Assembly: GCA_002733915.1 (NCBI GenBank) | Contig: NVXN01000014.1 | Coordinates: 58,316-65,651, forward strand | Direction: 5' to 3' | Length of the DNA stretch: 7,336 nt | From: Aequorivita sp. | Lineage (GTDB): Bacteria; Bacteroidota; Bacteroidia; Flavobacteriales; Flavobacteriaceae | Shown here: in pieces, positions 1 to 6,611 of the stretch | Layout: every line of letters begins with the position of its first letter | How positions within the stretch are numbered: position 1 is the first letter of the stretch | Translations under genes and position numbers: made by a program | The notes under the pieces: model-generated | The model's input: only the letters and a program-made list of their open reading frames with translations | Told to the model about the DNA's origin: nothing | The model's database searches: none

Positions 1-1305
1 TGCTATTTCAACATCAACCGATTTTTCAGGCGCTTCGGAATCTTCGTAATATTCATTTTTTACATATTTGCCTGCTAGTTCCTTCATTTCCGGACGGAAC
101 TTTCCTTGCAAATCCACAAGAGGAACTAGATTTCCGTTTTCGTCTTTTACTAACATTGGCGGTATTTCCGGAATCGCTTCTTTTGCAACCTTTGCATCAT
201 CGGCACCAAAGGTTGGCGCGGTGTGTACAATTCCTGTTCCGTCTTCAGTAGTAACAAAATCGCCCGCAATTATTCTAAAAGCATTTTCGGGATTTTCGTG
301 TGGTCTTGCATAATCCAAAAGCTGTTCGTAACGAATTCCTACTAAATCTGAACCCTTGAATTCTTTCGCAATAAAATATGGAATTACTTTATCTCCCTGC
401 TTATAAGATTCGAGGATCTCTTCATTTGGTTTCTCCTCGTAATTTTTTGCAAATTGGCTCTCAACAAGGTTTTTCGCCAAAATAACATTTATGGGCTGAA
501 AGGTATATTGATTAAATGTTTTCACTAAAACATAATCAATTTTTGGCCCCACAGTTAATGCCGTATTACTAGGCAATGTCCAAGGTGTGGTAGTCCAAGC
601 CAAAAACCAAATATTGTTTGATTCCTCACCCAGAAAATCTGGTAAGGTTTCAGCCATTGCCTTAAATTGTGCCACAACAGTTGTGTCAGTAATATCTTGA
701 TAGGTTCCGGGTTGGTTAAGTTCGTGGGAGCTTAAGCCTGTTCCAGCTTTTGGTGAATACGGCTGAATGGTGTAGCCTTTATAAATTAAATTCTTGTTAT
801 AGATTTCCTTTAGAAGCCACCAAACGGTTTCCATATATTTTGGTTCGTAGGTAACGTAAGGATCTTCCATATCTACCCAATAGCCGGCACGCTCGGTGAG
901 GTTATTCCAAACATCGGTATAGCGCATTACTGCTTTTTTACAGGCTGCGTTATATTCTTCCACTGAAATCTTGGTGCCGATGTCTTCCTTGGTTATGCCT
1001 AGCTCTTTTTCAACGCCCAACTCTATAGGCAAGCCATGCGTATCCCAACCTGCTTTCCTGTCAACTTTAAACCCTTTTTGAGTTTTGTAACGGCAAAAAA
1101 TATCTTTGATGGCACGCGCCATAACGTGATGGATTCCTGGCAAACCGTTTGCGGATGGAGGCCCTTCAAAAAACACAAAGGGTTTTGCTCCTTCGCGAAT
1201 GGAAATACTCTGCTCAAAAATGTTTTCTTCTTTCCAAAAATTGAGTACTTCTTCTGCCAGTTTAGGGAGGTCTAGACCTTTATATTCTTTAAATTTCTTG
1301 CTCAT
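1..1305 (-). CDS. ileS: Isoleucyl-tRNA synthetase, N-terminal part (cut by left edge)
   Basis: This cytoplasmic class I aminoacyl-tRNA synthetase charges tRNA-Ile with isoleucine. Reading the minus strand from the ATG at 1305-1303 gives 435 uninterrupted codons starting MSKKFKEYKG; the rest of the protein lies beyond position 1. The Rossmann-fold start is at residues 47-62 (EGPPSANGLPGIHHVM), where the usual HIGH signature is replaced by GIHH (57-60). The following KAGWDTHGLP segment is typical of the family. The CP1 editing domain is visible: the threonine-rich TTTPWTLPSN is at 238-247, and GTGIVHTAP at 356-364 is followed by D370. H361 and D370 keep the nine-residue spacing of the E. coli editing residues H333 and D342. 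The KMSKS loop and the tRNA-binding domain are outside the window. The gene is divergent from dsbD and has a candidate promoter close upstream. Identity is secure; GIHH is, from memory, usual for Bacteroidota IleS. Confidence 0.96.
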   Translation of the reverse strand, partial: MSKKFKEYKGLDLPKLAEEVLNFWKEENIFEQSISIREGAKPFVFFEGPPSANGLPGIHHVMARAIKDIFCRYKTQKGFKVDRKAGWDTHGLPIELGVEKELGITKEDIGTKISVEEYNAACKKAVMRYTDVWNNLTERAGYWVDMEDPYVTYEPKYMETVWWLLKEIYNKNLIYKGYTIQPYSPKAGTGLSSHELNQPGTYQDITDTTVVAQFKAMAETLPDFLGEESNNIWFLAWTTTPWTLPSNTALTVGPKIDYVLVKTFNQYTFQPINVILAKNLVESQFAKNYEEKPNEEILESYKQGDKVIPYFIAKEFKGSDLVGIRYEQLLDYARPHENPENAFRIIAGDFVTTEDGTGIVHTAPTFGADDAKVAKEAIPEIPPMLVKDENGNLVPLVDLQGKFRPEMKELAGKYVKNEYYEDSEAPEKSVDVEIA

Positions 1306-1330
1306 AATGTGGGTGTTGCAATAAAGTTTG

Positions 1331-1338
1331 CAAAAGTA
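1331..1338 (-). promoter_or_regulatory. Candidate ileS promoter -7 element
   Basis: Read on the minus strand this is TACTTTTG, a full match to the Bacteroidota -7 consensus TAnnTTTG. Transcription would begin a few bases further on, leaving a leader of about 20 nt before the ileS ATG at 1305. A clean -33 TTG is not present at the usual 17-23 bp upstream; only a partial ATG lies near there. The position is convincing, but the motif is short and AT-rich DNA produces it by chance. Confidence 0.45.
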
Positions 1339-1473
1339 AACAATTTTGAAGAAATGCATGTTGATTTTCGAAAGAGAAAGGAACCCAAATTATTTGGAAT
1401 AATAACGCCTTTCAATACAAATTCTGAAAATTTGCACATTTTTTTTAGAGGGTTTTTTCCCAAAAGAGGTTCA

Positions 1474-1481
1474 TAATTTTG
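1474..1481 (+). promoter_or_regulatory. Candidate dsbD promoter -7 element
   Basis: TAATTTTG matches the Bacteroidota -7 consensus TAnnTTTG completely. It would give a leader of roughly 60 nt before the dsbD ATG. No TTG is visible 17-23 bp upstream; that stretch is a T-rich run instead. It is the only full consensus match I found on the plus strand of the 1306-1546 intergenic region. The same region holds a 13-bp odd palindrome, CCAAAT-t-ATTTGG, at 1385-1397, which could be an operator or chance. Confidence 0.35.
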
Positions 1482-1546
1482 AATACTCTATTTTTTCCCC
1501 CAAATTTGATGTCTTTTTAAAGCTTTCTTAATAATACAGTTAACTG

Positions 1547-3622
1547 ATGAAAAAAATATTCCTTCTCCTACTTCTTTCGGCGATTTCACTTGCTTCCGTT
1601 CAATCACAAATACTTGATCCCGTAAAGTGGTCAACTAGTGTAAAAAAAATATCTGAGACCGAATACGATCTCATTGCAAAGGCAACCATTGAAGACAAAT
1701 GGCACCTTTACTCTCAGGAAGTTCCCCCAAATGGCCCGTTGCCAACCCTTTTTACTTTTGAGGAAAATGCCGCTTACAAATCTGTGGGAAAAATTAAGGA
1801 AAGCAAGGGCATAACTGAAAAAGATCCTGTTTTCGATATGCTAATTACTTTTTTTGCAAACAGCGCAACATTTACCAAACGCATAAAATTAACGGGCAAT
1901 AAAGGCGCTACTGTAAAAGGCGAGGTAGAATTCATGGTGTGCGATGACACACGATGTTTGCCGCCGGCGTATGTTGATTTAGTTTTTGAGGTACCTGCCC
2001 CCCAAAAAACCGAAACCGTTGTTACTACTGATAACACTGATAACACTGAAGCAGCGGAAGAAACCCCTGAAACGGTGGACGATACTGTGGTAGTCGACAC
2101 CTTACTGGAAACTAATGAAGTAGTAAAGGACACTGTTAAAGCAGCTTCAGACGAGTCACTTACGGCTCTTGAGCAAAATAGAAAACAAGACAAAAAAGGT
2201 CTTTGGACCATCTTTTTTATTGCTTTTCTTTCAGGTTTTGCGGCATTGTTAACCCCGTGTGTTTTCCCGATGATTCCTATGACCGTAAGTTTTTTTACAA
2301 AGCAAAGCAAAACCCGCGCAACCGGTATCAGAAATGCTATAATTTATGGTATTGCAATAATTGTAATCTACGTTTTTCTTGGAGCAATCGTTACTTGGGT
2401 TTTTGGAGCAGATGCACTGAATGCCCTCTCTACCAATGTGTGGTTTAACGTAATTTTCTTTTTGCTTTTGGTTGTGTTTGCATTTTCATTTTTGGGCGCT
2501 TTTGAAATTATGCTTCCTAATTCGTGGGCAAATAAAGTAGATAGACAAGCTGATCGCGGCGGATTGATAGGTATTTTCTTTATGGCGCTGGCGCTGGCCA
2601 TTGTTTCATTTTCGTGTACAGGCCCTATCGTTGGAACCCTTTTAGTAGAAGCCGCTTCCAAAGGAGGGATTGCTCCTTTTGTGGGAATGTTCGGTTTTTC
2701 ACTGGCTCTGGCATTGCCCTTTGCACTTTTTGCTGCTTTCCCTGGATGGATGAATTCACTTCCAAAGTCTGGCGGATGGCTAAACACCGTAAAAGTTTTT
2801 CTGGGCTTTTTGGAGTTGGCGCTGGCTTTTAAGTTTTTATCAAATGCAGATCTTGTACTTCAACTTCATTGGCTGGAAAGAGAAGTTTTTCTAGCTATTT
2901 GGATTGCTATTTTTGGTGCTTTGGCGTTGTATCTCTTCGGAAAAATAAAATTGCCCCACGACTCTCCCTTAACACATATTTCAGTGGGAAGATTGAGTCT
3001 TGGGCTTGTAGTTTTGGCATTTACTGTTTATATGGTGCCAGGATTGTGGGGCGCTCCTTTGAAACTAATTAGCGGTTTCCCGCCAGCAATGAATTATAGC
3101 GAATCTCCATACGGGGTGGGCTACACAAAGTTAGGTAGTGGCGGTTCTTCCACGAATCAAGATTTTCCCGAAGGAGCATACTTAGGGCCACACGATATTA
3201 TTTCATTTCATGATTATGAAGACGGTTTAGCCTATGCCAAAAAAGTGGGGAAACCTGTACTGATCGACTTTACAGGCCACGCTTGCGTAAACTGCCGAAA
3301 AATGGAAGAACGTGTTTGGAGCGACCCTAAAATATTGAATCTGCTCAAGGAAGATGTAGTGCTTATTTCACTTTATGTAGATGATAAACGACCGTTGCCC
3401 GACGGCGAAGAAATTGAATCAAAGATTTCTGGGAAGAAACTTCGATATATCGGCCAAAAATGGAGCGAATTCCAGATCTTAAAATACAAAGCAAACGCCC
3501 AACCATTTTATGTTTTGATGGATCATAACGAAGAAAACCTTATTGAACCGGTGGGTTATACCCCAGACATTGAGGAGTATTATGGATGGCTACAAAAAGG
3601 AGTGGGCGCCTTCAAAAAATAA
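1547..3622 (+). CDS. dsbD: Thiol:disulfide interchange protein DsbD (protein-disulfide reductase)
   Basis: DsbD is an inner-membrane reductase that passes electrons from cytoplasmic thioredoxin to periplasmic thiol proteins. The 691-residue product shows the full three-part design. A signal peptide (about 1-20, ending SVQSQ) leads into a periplasmic N-terminal domain whose cysteine pair is C132 and C137 in VCDDTRCLPP. A Thr/Asp/Glu-rich linker (about 153-205) follows. The membrane domain has about eight hydrophobic segments between 218 and 502, with the redox cysteines C238 (LLTPCVFPM) and C357 (SFSCTGP). The C-terminal thioredoxin-like domain carries C580-V-N-C583 and a likely cis-proline at P653 (AQPFY). 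All three cysteine pairs are therefore intact. The ATG at 1547 is supported by the signal peptide directly after it. It is longer than the E. coli protein (about 565 residues), partly through the linker. The next gene begins 63 bp downstream, so co-transcription is possible. Confidence 0.95.
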   Translation: MKKIFLLLLLSAISLASVQSQILDPVKWSTSVKKISETEYDLIAKATIEDKWHLYSQEVPPNGPLPTLFTFEENAAYKSVGKIKESKGITEKDPVFDMLITFFANSATFTKRIKLTGNKGATVKGEVEFMVCDDTRCLPPAYVDLVFEVPAPQKTETVVTTDNTDNTEAAEETPETVDDTVVVDTLLETNEVVKDTVKAASDESLTALEQNRKQDKKGLWTIFFIAFLSGFAALLTPCVFPMIPMTVSFFTKQSKTRATGIRNAIIYGIAIIVIYVFLGAIVTWVFGADALNALSTNVWFNVIFFLLLVVFAFSFLGAFEIMLPNSWANKVDRQADRGGLIGIFFMALALAIVSFSCTGPIVGTLLVEAASKGGIAPFVGMFGFSLALALPFALFAAFPGWMNSLPKSGGWLNTVKVFLGFLELALAFKFLSNADLVLQLHWLEREVFLAIWIAIFGALALYLFGKIKLPHDSPLTHISVGRLSLGLVVLAFTVYMVPGLWGAPLKLISGFPPAMNYSESPYGVGYTKLGSGGSSTNQDFPEGAYLGPHDIISFHDYEDGLAYAKKVGKPVLIDFTGHACVNCRKMEERVWSDPKILNLLKEDVVLISLYVDDKRPLPDGEEIESKISGKKLRYIGQKWSEFQILKYKANAQPFYVLMDHNEENLIEPVGYTPDIEEYYGWLQKGVGAFKK
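2029..2049 (+). repeat. 9-bp tandem duplication in the dsbD linker
   Basis: The unit TGATAACAC occurs twice head to tail (2029-2037 and 2038-2046), followed by a partial third copy, TGA. In frame it encodes the repeated Asp-Asn-Thr triplet in the flexible linker between the N-terminal and membrane domains. Length change by multiples of 9 bp would keep the frame and probably be tolerated. A C6-A6 homopolymer pair lies just upstream at 1998-2009 in the same linker. Confidence 0.7.
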
Positions 3623-3635
3623 AAACTTAAGTGGC

Positions 3636-3663
3636 TTGTTTTAAGCAGTATTGCTTAATTTTA
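3636..3663 (+). promoter_or_regulatory. Candidate weak promoter, overlapping an inverted repeat, before the class V gene
   Basis: TTG at 3636-3638 is followed after exactly 17 bp by TAATTTTA (3656-3663), which matches the Bacteroidota TTG / TAnnTTTG pair except for the last base. Initiation from it would give a leader of under 20 nt before the ATG at 3686. The element overlaps a perfect 7-bp inverted repeat, TTAAGCA / TGCTTAA (3641-3647 and 3652-3658, 4-nt loop). That repeat could be an operator or a weak AT-only hairpin after dsbD. If the promoter is real, the class V gene can be expressed independently of dsbD. Confidence 0.3.
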
Positions 3664-3685
3664 AATAAATTTTATAAAAGTTGGG

Positions 3686-5176
3686 ATGATTTCTTCGGAA
3701 GAAAAATTGAAGACTACAGCATTGGAAAAGTATTTTGAACCTTTCCGAAAGAACATCGTGGGCATTGATCAAGAATTTAATTCTCCATTCGGGAGAAAAA
3801 AAATAATATATACTGATTGGACCGCCAGCGGCAGATTGTATGCTCCAATAGAAGAAAAAATGCTAAAGGATTTTGGCCCCTTTGTGGCAAACACCCACAC
3901 AGAAACTTCGGTCACGGGAACGGCAATGACAAAAGCTTATCACGAAGCACGAAAAATTATAAAAAAGCACGTAAATGCCGATGAGAATGATATTCTCATT
4001 ACTTGCGAGAGTGGTATGACCGGTGCCATCAATAAGTTTCAGCGTATTTTGGGGTTGAAGATTCCTGAAAATATAAAACCCTACACTAAAATTCCCGATG
4101 AAATTAGGCCGGTAATTTTTGTGACCCACATGGAGCATCACAGCAACCAGACTTCCTGGCTTGAAACTATTGGTACCGTTGTGGTAGTTCCACCAAATGA
4201 CGATGTTTTGGTCTGTATGAAAACTTTTGCGGAAACGGTGGAAAAATATAAAGACCACCCCATTAAAATTGCTGCTGTAACTGGTTGTTCAAATGTAACG
4301 GGAATACAAACTCCCTACCACGAAATAGCAAAACTGATGCACGAAAACGGCGGACTGTGTTTTGTAGATTTTGCATGCTCGGCTCCCTATATTTCAATAA
4401 ATATGCACCCTGAGGAAGAAGGTGCGCATTTGGACGCAATTTTCTTTTCACCACATAAATTTTTAGGCGGACCAGGCTCTAGCGGAGTGCTTATTTTTAA
4501 CAATAATCTTTATAAAAACAGTATTCCTGACAATCCTGGCGGCGGTACTGTTTCGTGGACAAATCCCTGGGGTAACCACAAGTATATTGACGATATTGAA
4601 ACTCGTGAAGACGGTGGTACCCCCGGTTTTCTGCAAACCATTCGCACGGCACTTTCCATTAAATTGAAAGAAAAAATGGGAATCAAAAATATTCTGCAAC
4701 GTGAACATGAACTTCTGGAAATTATTTTTGAAAAACTTGGAAGCATTCCAAACCTTAAAATATTGGCACCTCAAACGCTGAATAGACTAGCGGTTATCAG
4801 TTTTTATATTGAAGATCTTCATTTTAATTTAGGTGTAAAATTGCTAAATGACCGCTTCGGAATACAAACACGCGGCGGCTGTTCTTGTGCAGGCACGTAT
4901 GGACATTATCTATTACACGTAGATAAAGAAACTTCAAACAATATTACCTGTGAGATTGATGGAGGGGATTTAACCCACAAGCCTGGCTGGATTAGAATGT
5001 CTCTTCATCCGACCACTACCAATGTGGAAGTAGCATATGTTTGTAATTCTATAAAGCAATTGGCAGAGAATTTTCCCGAATGGAGTAAAGAATATAAGTA
5101 CAATTCCAAAAGCAACGAGTTTTTTCATCCAAATGAAAAAACCGATAATACCATGGAAACGTGGTTTGCTTTTTAA
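3686..5176 (+). CDS. Class V aminotransferase, cysteine-desulfurase-like (SufS/NifS fold)
   Basis: This is a PLP-dependent enzyme of fold type I, probably cytoplasmic because no signal peptide or membrane segment is seen. The class V core is complete. EHHSNQTSW at 150-158 matches the SufS EHHAN region, whose histidine stacks on PLP. D228 in FVDFACSAP should bind the pyridine nitrogen, and H257-K258 in SPHKFLGG supplies the Schiff-base lysine. R437 in WIRMSLHP matches the substrate-carboxylate arginine. The loop TRGGCSCAG (395-403) aligns with RTGHHCAQP of SufS, putting C401 at the persulfide cysteine with an extra cysteine, C399, two residues before. That C-x-C pattern also resembles molybdenum-cofactor sulfurases. 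At 496 residues it is about 90 longer than SufS, with extra sequence around 410-433 and a hydrophilic tail after 465. Substrate and sulfur acceptor are not known to me. No suf or isc genes are adjacent. The barrel gene follows 15 bp downstream. Confidence 0.85.
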   Translation: MISSEEKLKTTALEKYFEPFRKNIVGIDQEFNSPFGRKKIIYTDWTASGRLYAPIEEKMLKDFGPFVANTHTETSVTGTAMTKAYHEARKIIKKHVNADENDILITCESGMTGAINKFQRILGLKIPENIKPYTKIPDEIRPVIFVTHMEHHSNQTSWLETIGTVVVVPPNDDVLVCMKTFAETVEKYKDHPIKIAAVTGCSNVTGIQTPYHEIAKLMHENGGLCFVDFACSAPYISINMHPEEEGAHLDAIFFSPHKFLGGPGSSGVLIFNNNLYKNSIPDNPGGGTVSWTNPWGNHKYIDDIETREDGGTPGFLQTIRTALSIKLKEKMGIKNILQREHELLEIIFEKLGSIPNLKILAPQTLNRLAVISFYIEDLHFNLGVKLLNDRFGIQTRGGCSCAGTYGHYLLHVDKETSNNITCEIDGGDLTHKPGWIRMSLHPTTTNVEVAYVCNSIKQLAENFPEWSKEYKYNSKSNEFFHPNEKTDNTMETWFAF

Positions 5177-5191
5177 TAGCTATTCGAACCC

Positions 5192-6115
5192 TTGAAAAAA
5201 CTCCTACTTCTCACCTTCCTATATTCTTTTAGCGTCTCTGCACAGGAATATGTAGATCTCTTTCGAGTTGGCTACGGCCAAACGTACAACAATAATTTTG
5301 AAGGGACCGATAGTAGTACCTATGTGAAGTTTTTCGATGTGGGTTTCACTTTTCCGGTTGTGCTTAATAAAAATCACGCCTTGATAATTGGGGCAGATTT
5401 TAGCAGAAACAATCTGCAACTTTTTCCAGATGCGGAATACACAAATTTGTACAGTACAAATTTAAAATTGGGTCTTGCTTCCACTTGGTCTGAAAAATGG
5501 AGTACTACTATCGTTTTGCTTCCTAAAATAGCTTCCGATTATAACAATATTTCGGATGATGATTTTTATTTCGGAGGTTTCGCTTTGCTGAAACTGAAGA
5601 AAAACCAAAATCTTAAATACCGCTTTGGCGTTTATGCCTCTCAAGAAGCTTTCGGCCTTTTTACCACCCCAATTTTAGGTTGGTATTATTTGAGCCCAAA
5701 CAAACGTTTTGAGATGGACATGAGCTTGCCCATTTCGGCAGATGTAAGCTATAAATTGGGCGTTATATCTCTTGGGATAGATTATTTCGGGATAGGGCGT
5801 AGCTATAAAGTGCATTACGAAAATCTTCCCACACTTTACGCCGACCTCAGCTCTTTGGAATTTGCGGGCTATTTACAGTTTAATACGGTAGAAGAAAGTG
5901 TGCTGCTACGTGCTAAACTTGGCTATTCCAGCAATAATTATGAGATGTATGCTGAAGGAGAAAAGATAGATTTGGGCGTTTCCGCTTTTAGTTTTGGTGA
6001 TGACCGAACCCAGTTAAATCCTTCCTTAAAAGGAGGAGTCTTTTTTAAATTGGAAGCAATTTACAGATTTCACGTCAAGAAAAAATCTGAAATTGAAGAG
6101 CCTGTTTCAAATTAA
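5192..6115 (+). CDS. Predicted outer-membrane beta-barrel protein (DUF6268-like), TTG start
   Basis: The 307-residue product starts with a clear signal peptide (MKKLLLLTFLYSFSVSA, likely cleaved before Q18). The mature part has alternating polar and hydrophobic stretches rich in Tyr, Phe, Gly and Asn, as in outer-membrane barrels. Examples are FRVGYGQTYNNNF near the start, repeated turns such as SNNYEMYAEG, and a late aromatic strand, FFKLEAIYRF (about 287-296), before a short charged tail. From memory it resembles the DUF6268 barrel family of flavobacteria, but I could not search. The start must be TTG at 5192: the in-frame codons upstream reach a TAG at 5177-5179 with no ATG or GTG, and the signal peptide begins right at TTG. 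It lies 15 bp after the class V gene with no room for a promoter, so the two are very probably co-transcribed. Its ligand or role is unknown. Confidence 0.8.
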   Translation: MKKLLLLTFLYSFSVSAQEYVDLFRVGYGQTYNNNFEGTDSSTYVKFFDVGFTFPVVLNKNHALIIGADFSRNNLQLFPDAEYTNLYSTNLKLGLASTWSEKWSTTIVLLPKIASDYNNISDDDFYFGGFALLKLKKNQNLKYRFGVYASQEAFGLFTTPILGWYYLSPNKRFEMDMSLPISADVSYKLGVISLGIDYFGIGRSYKVHYENLPTLYADLSSLEFAGYLQFNTVEESVLLRAKLGYSSNNYEMYAEGEKIDLGVSAFSFGDDRTQLNPSLKGGVFFKLEAIYRFHVKKKSEIEEPVSN

Positions 6116-6133
6116 ATTTCAAAATAAAAATTT

Positions 6134-6141
6134 TATCTTTA
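6134..6141 (+). promoter_or_regulatory. Possible -7-like element just before the zinc-ribbon gene
   Basis: TATCTTTA matches the Bacteroidota -7 consensus TAnnTTTG except for the final base, and it ends only 4 bp before the ATG at 6146. If used, transcription would start at or very near the start codon, giving a leaderless or almost leaderless mRNA. No TTG is found at the expected upstream distance. The alternative is simple read-through from the barrel gene, whose stop is 30 bp upstream. Confidence 0.22.
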
Positions 6142-6145
6142 GGTT

Positions 6146-6499
6146 ATGGAAAGAACCTGTCCGGAATGCGGAGATAAGATAATAGGACGCGCTGACAAAA
6201 AGTATTGTAGCGATGCTTGCCGGAATACACATAACAATTTTCTCAACAAGGATAACAAAAACCTGGTTAGAAACATCAACAACCGTCTTCGGAAGAATTA
6301 CAGGATTTTAGAAAAACTAAACACTGAGGACAAAACAAAAACCACAAAGGACAAACTTTTGCGAATGGGTTTTAGTTTTGATTACTTCACTGGAATCTAC
6401 ACTACAAAATCCGGCTCCACCTATTACTATTTGTATGATCAGGGGTACCTGCCGCTAGACAATGATTTTTATCTTTTAGTGAAGAAAGATATTAAATAG
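6146..6499 (+). CDS. Small protein with N-terminal zinc ribbon (DUF2116-like), function unknown
   Basis: This is a 117-residue, probably cytoplasmic protein. The N-terminus carries four cysteines in a zinc-ribbon arrangement: C5-P-E-C8 and, after a GRADKKY segment, C21-S-D-A-C25, followed by RN. This resembles the DUF2116-type zinc ribbon, which would bind one Zn2+. Residues 30-72 are Lys/Asn/Arg-rich and probably helical, fitting a nucleic-acid or protein contact surface. The C-terminal part (73-117) is aromatic, with MGFSFDYFTGIY and a YYYLYDQGYLPL stretch; I do not recognise it as a named fold. ATG is chosen because the zinc ribbon begins immediately after it. It follows the barrel gene by 30 bp and is followed by a small hairpin, so it may end that operon. 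No catalytic residues are apparent. Confidence 0.8.
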   Translation: MERTCPECGDKIIGRADKKYCSDACRNTHNNFLNKDNKNLVRNINNRLRKNYRILEKLNTEDKTKTTKDKLLRMGFSFDYFTGIYTTKSGSTYYYLYDQGYLPLDNDFYLLVKKDIK

Positions 6500-6523
6500 G
6501 GAGTTGAAATTTTAAGAATATTT

Positions 6524-6544
6524 ACTACATAGCCCCTGTGTAGT
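6524..6544 (+). terminator. Weak hairpin after the zinc-ribbon gene
   Basis: ACTACA (6524-6529) pairs perfectly with TGTAGT (6539-6544), and one T-G wobble pair extends the stem inwards, leaving a 7-nt loop rich in C. It starts 25 bp after the TAG stop. The downstream sequence, CTTTAATTT, is only moderately T-rich, so it may be a weak terminator or a processing or pausing structure rather than a strong stop. Confidence 0.35.
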
Positions 6545-6560
6545 CTTTAATTTGGGAAAT

Positions 6561-6574
6561 CATTATACATAATG
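6561..6574. promoter_or_regulatory. Palindrome upstream of the SYLF gene, possible operator
   Basis: CATTAT and ATAATG (6561-6566 and 6569-6574) form a perfect inverted repeat with a 2-bp spacer. The site is about 38 bp upstream of the candidate -7 element and 75 bp before the SYLF start codon, a position suited to a dimeric regulator. The stem is AT-rich and too short for a stable RNA hairpin, so a DNA-binding site is the better reading, but chance is not excluded. Confidence 0.25.
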
Positions 6575-6611
6575 TAACACTCCTTTAACCCGAGCGGTTT
6601 CGTATATAAAG

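Noticed and set aside
68..313. Plus-strand open frame of 81 codons
   Set aside because: It lies opposite the continuous ileS reading frame, whose editing-site motifs (H361, D370) are encoded here, and it shows no protein-family features.
1036..1275. Plus-strand open frame of 79 codons, and a minus-strand frame at 1023-1217
   Set aside because: Both overlap the conserved N-terminal part of ileS in other frames and have no recognisable motifs or start context.
1450..1461. GGG-T6-CCC mini-hairpin in the ileS/dsbD intergenic region
   Set aside because: A 3-bp stem is not meaningful, and the flanking T-runs make such matches likely by chance.
1774..2310. Minus-strand open frame of 178 codons
   Set aside because: It is antisense to dsbD. 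Its Ser/Thr/Val-rich sequence is just the reverse reading of the Thr/Asp/Glu linker.
2368..2787. Minus-strand open frame of 139 codons
   Set aside because: Antisense shadow of the DsbD membrane domain, with no independent support.
3641..3658. Inverted repeat as a rho-independent terminator of dsbD
   Set aside because: The stem is only 7 bp with two GC pairs and is followed by TTTTAAA, not a long T-tract. It is too weak to call a terminator, so it is noted with the candidate promoter instead.
3863..4258. Minus-strand open frame of 131 codons
   Set aside because: Antisense to the conserved PLP-enzyme core, with no signal peptide, motif or promoter.
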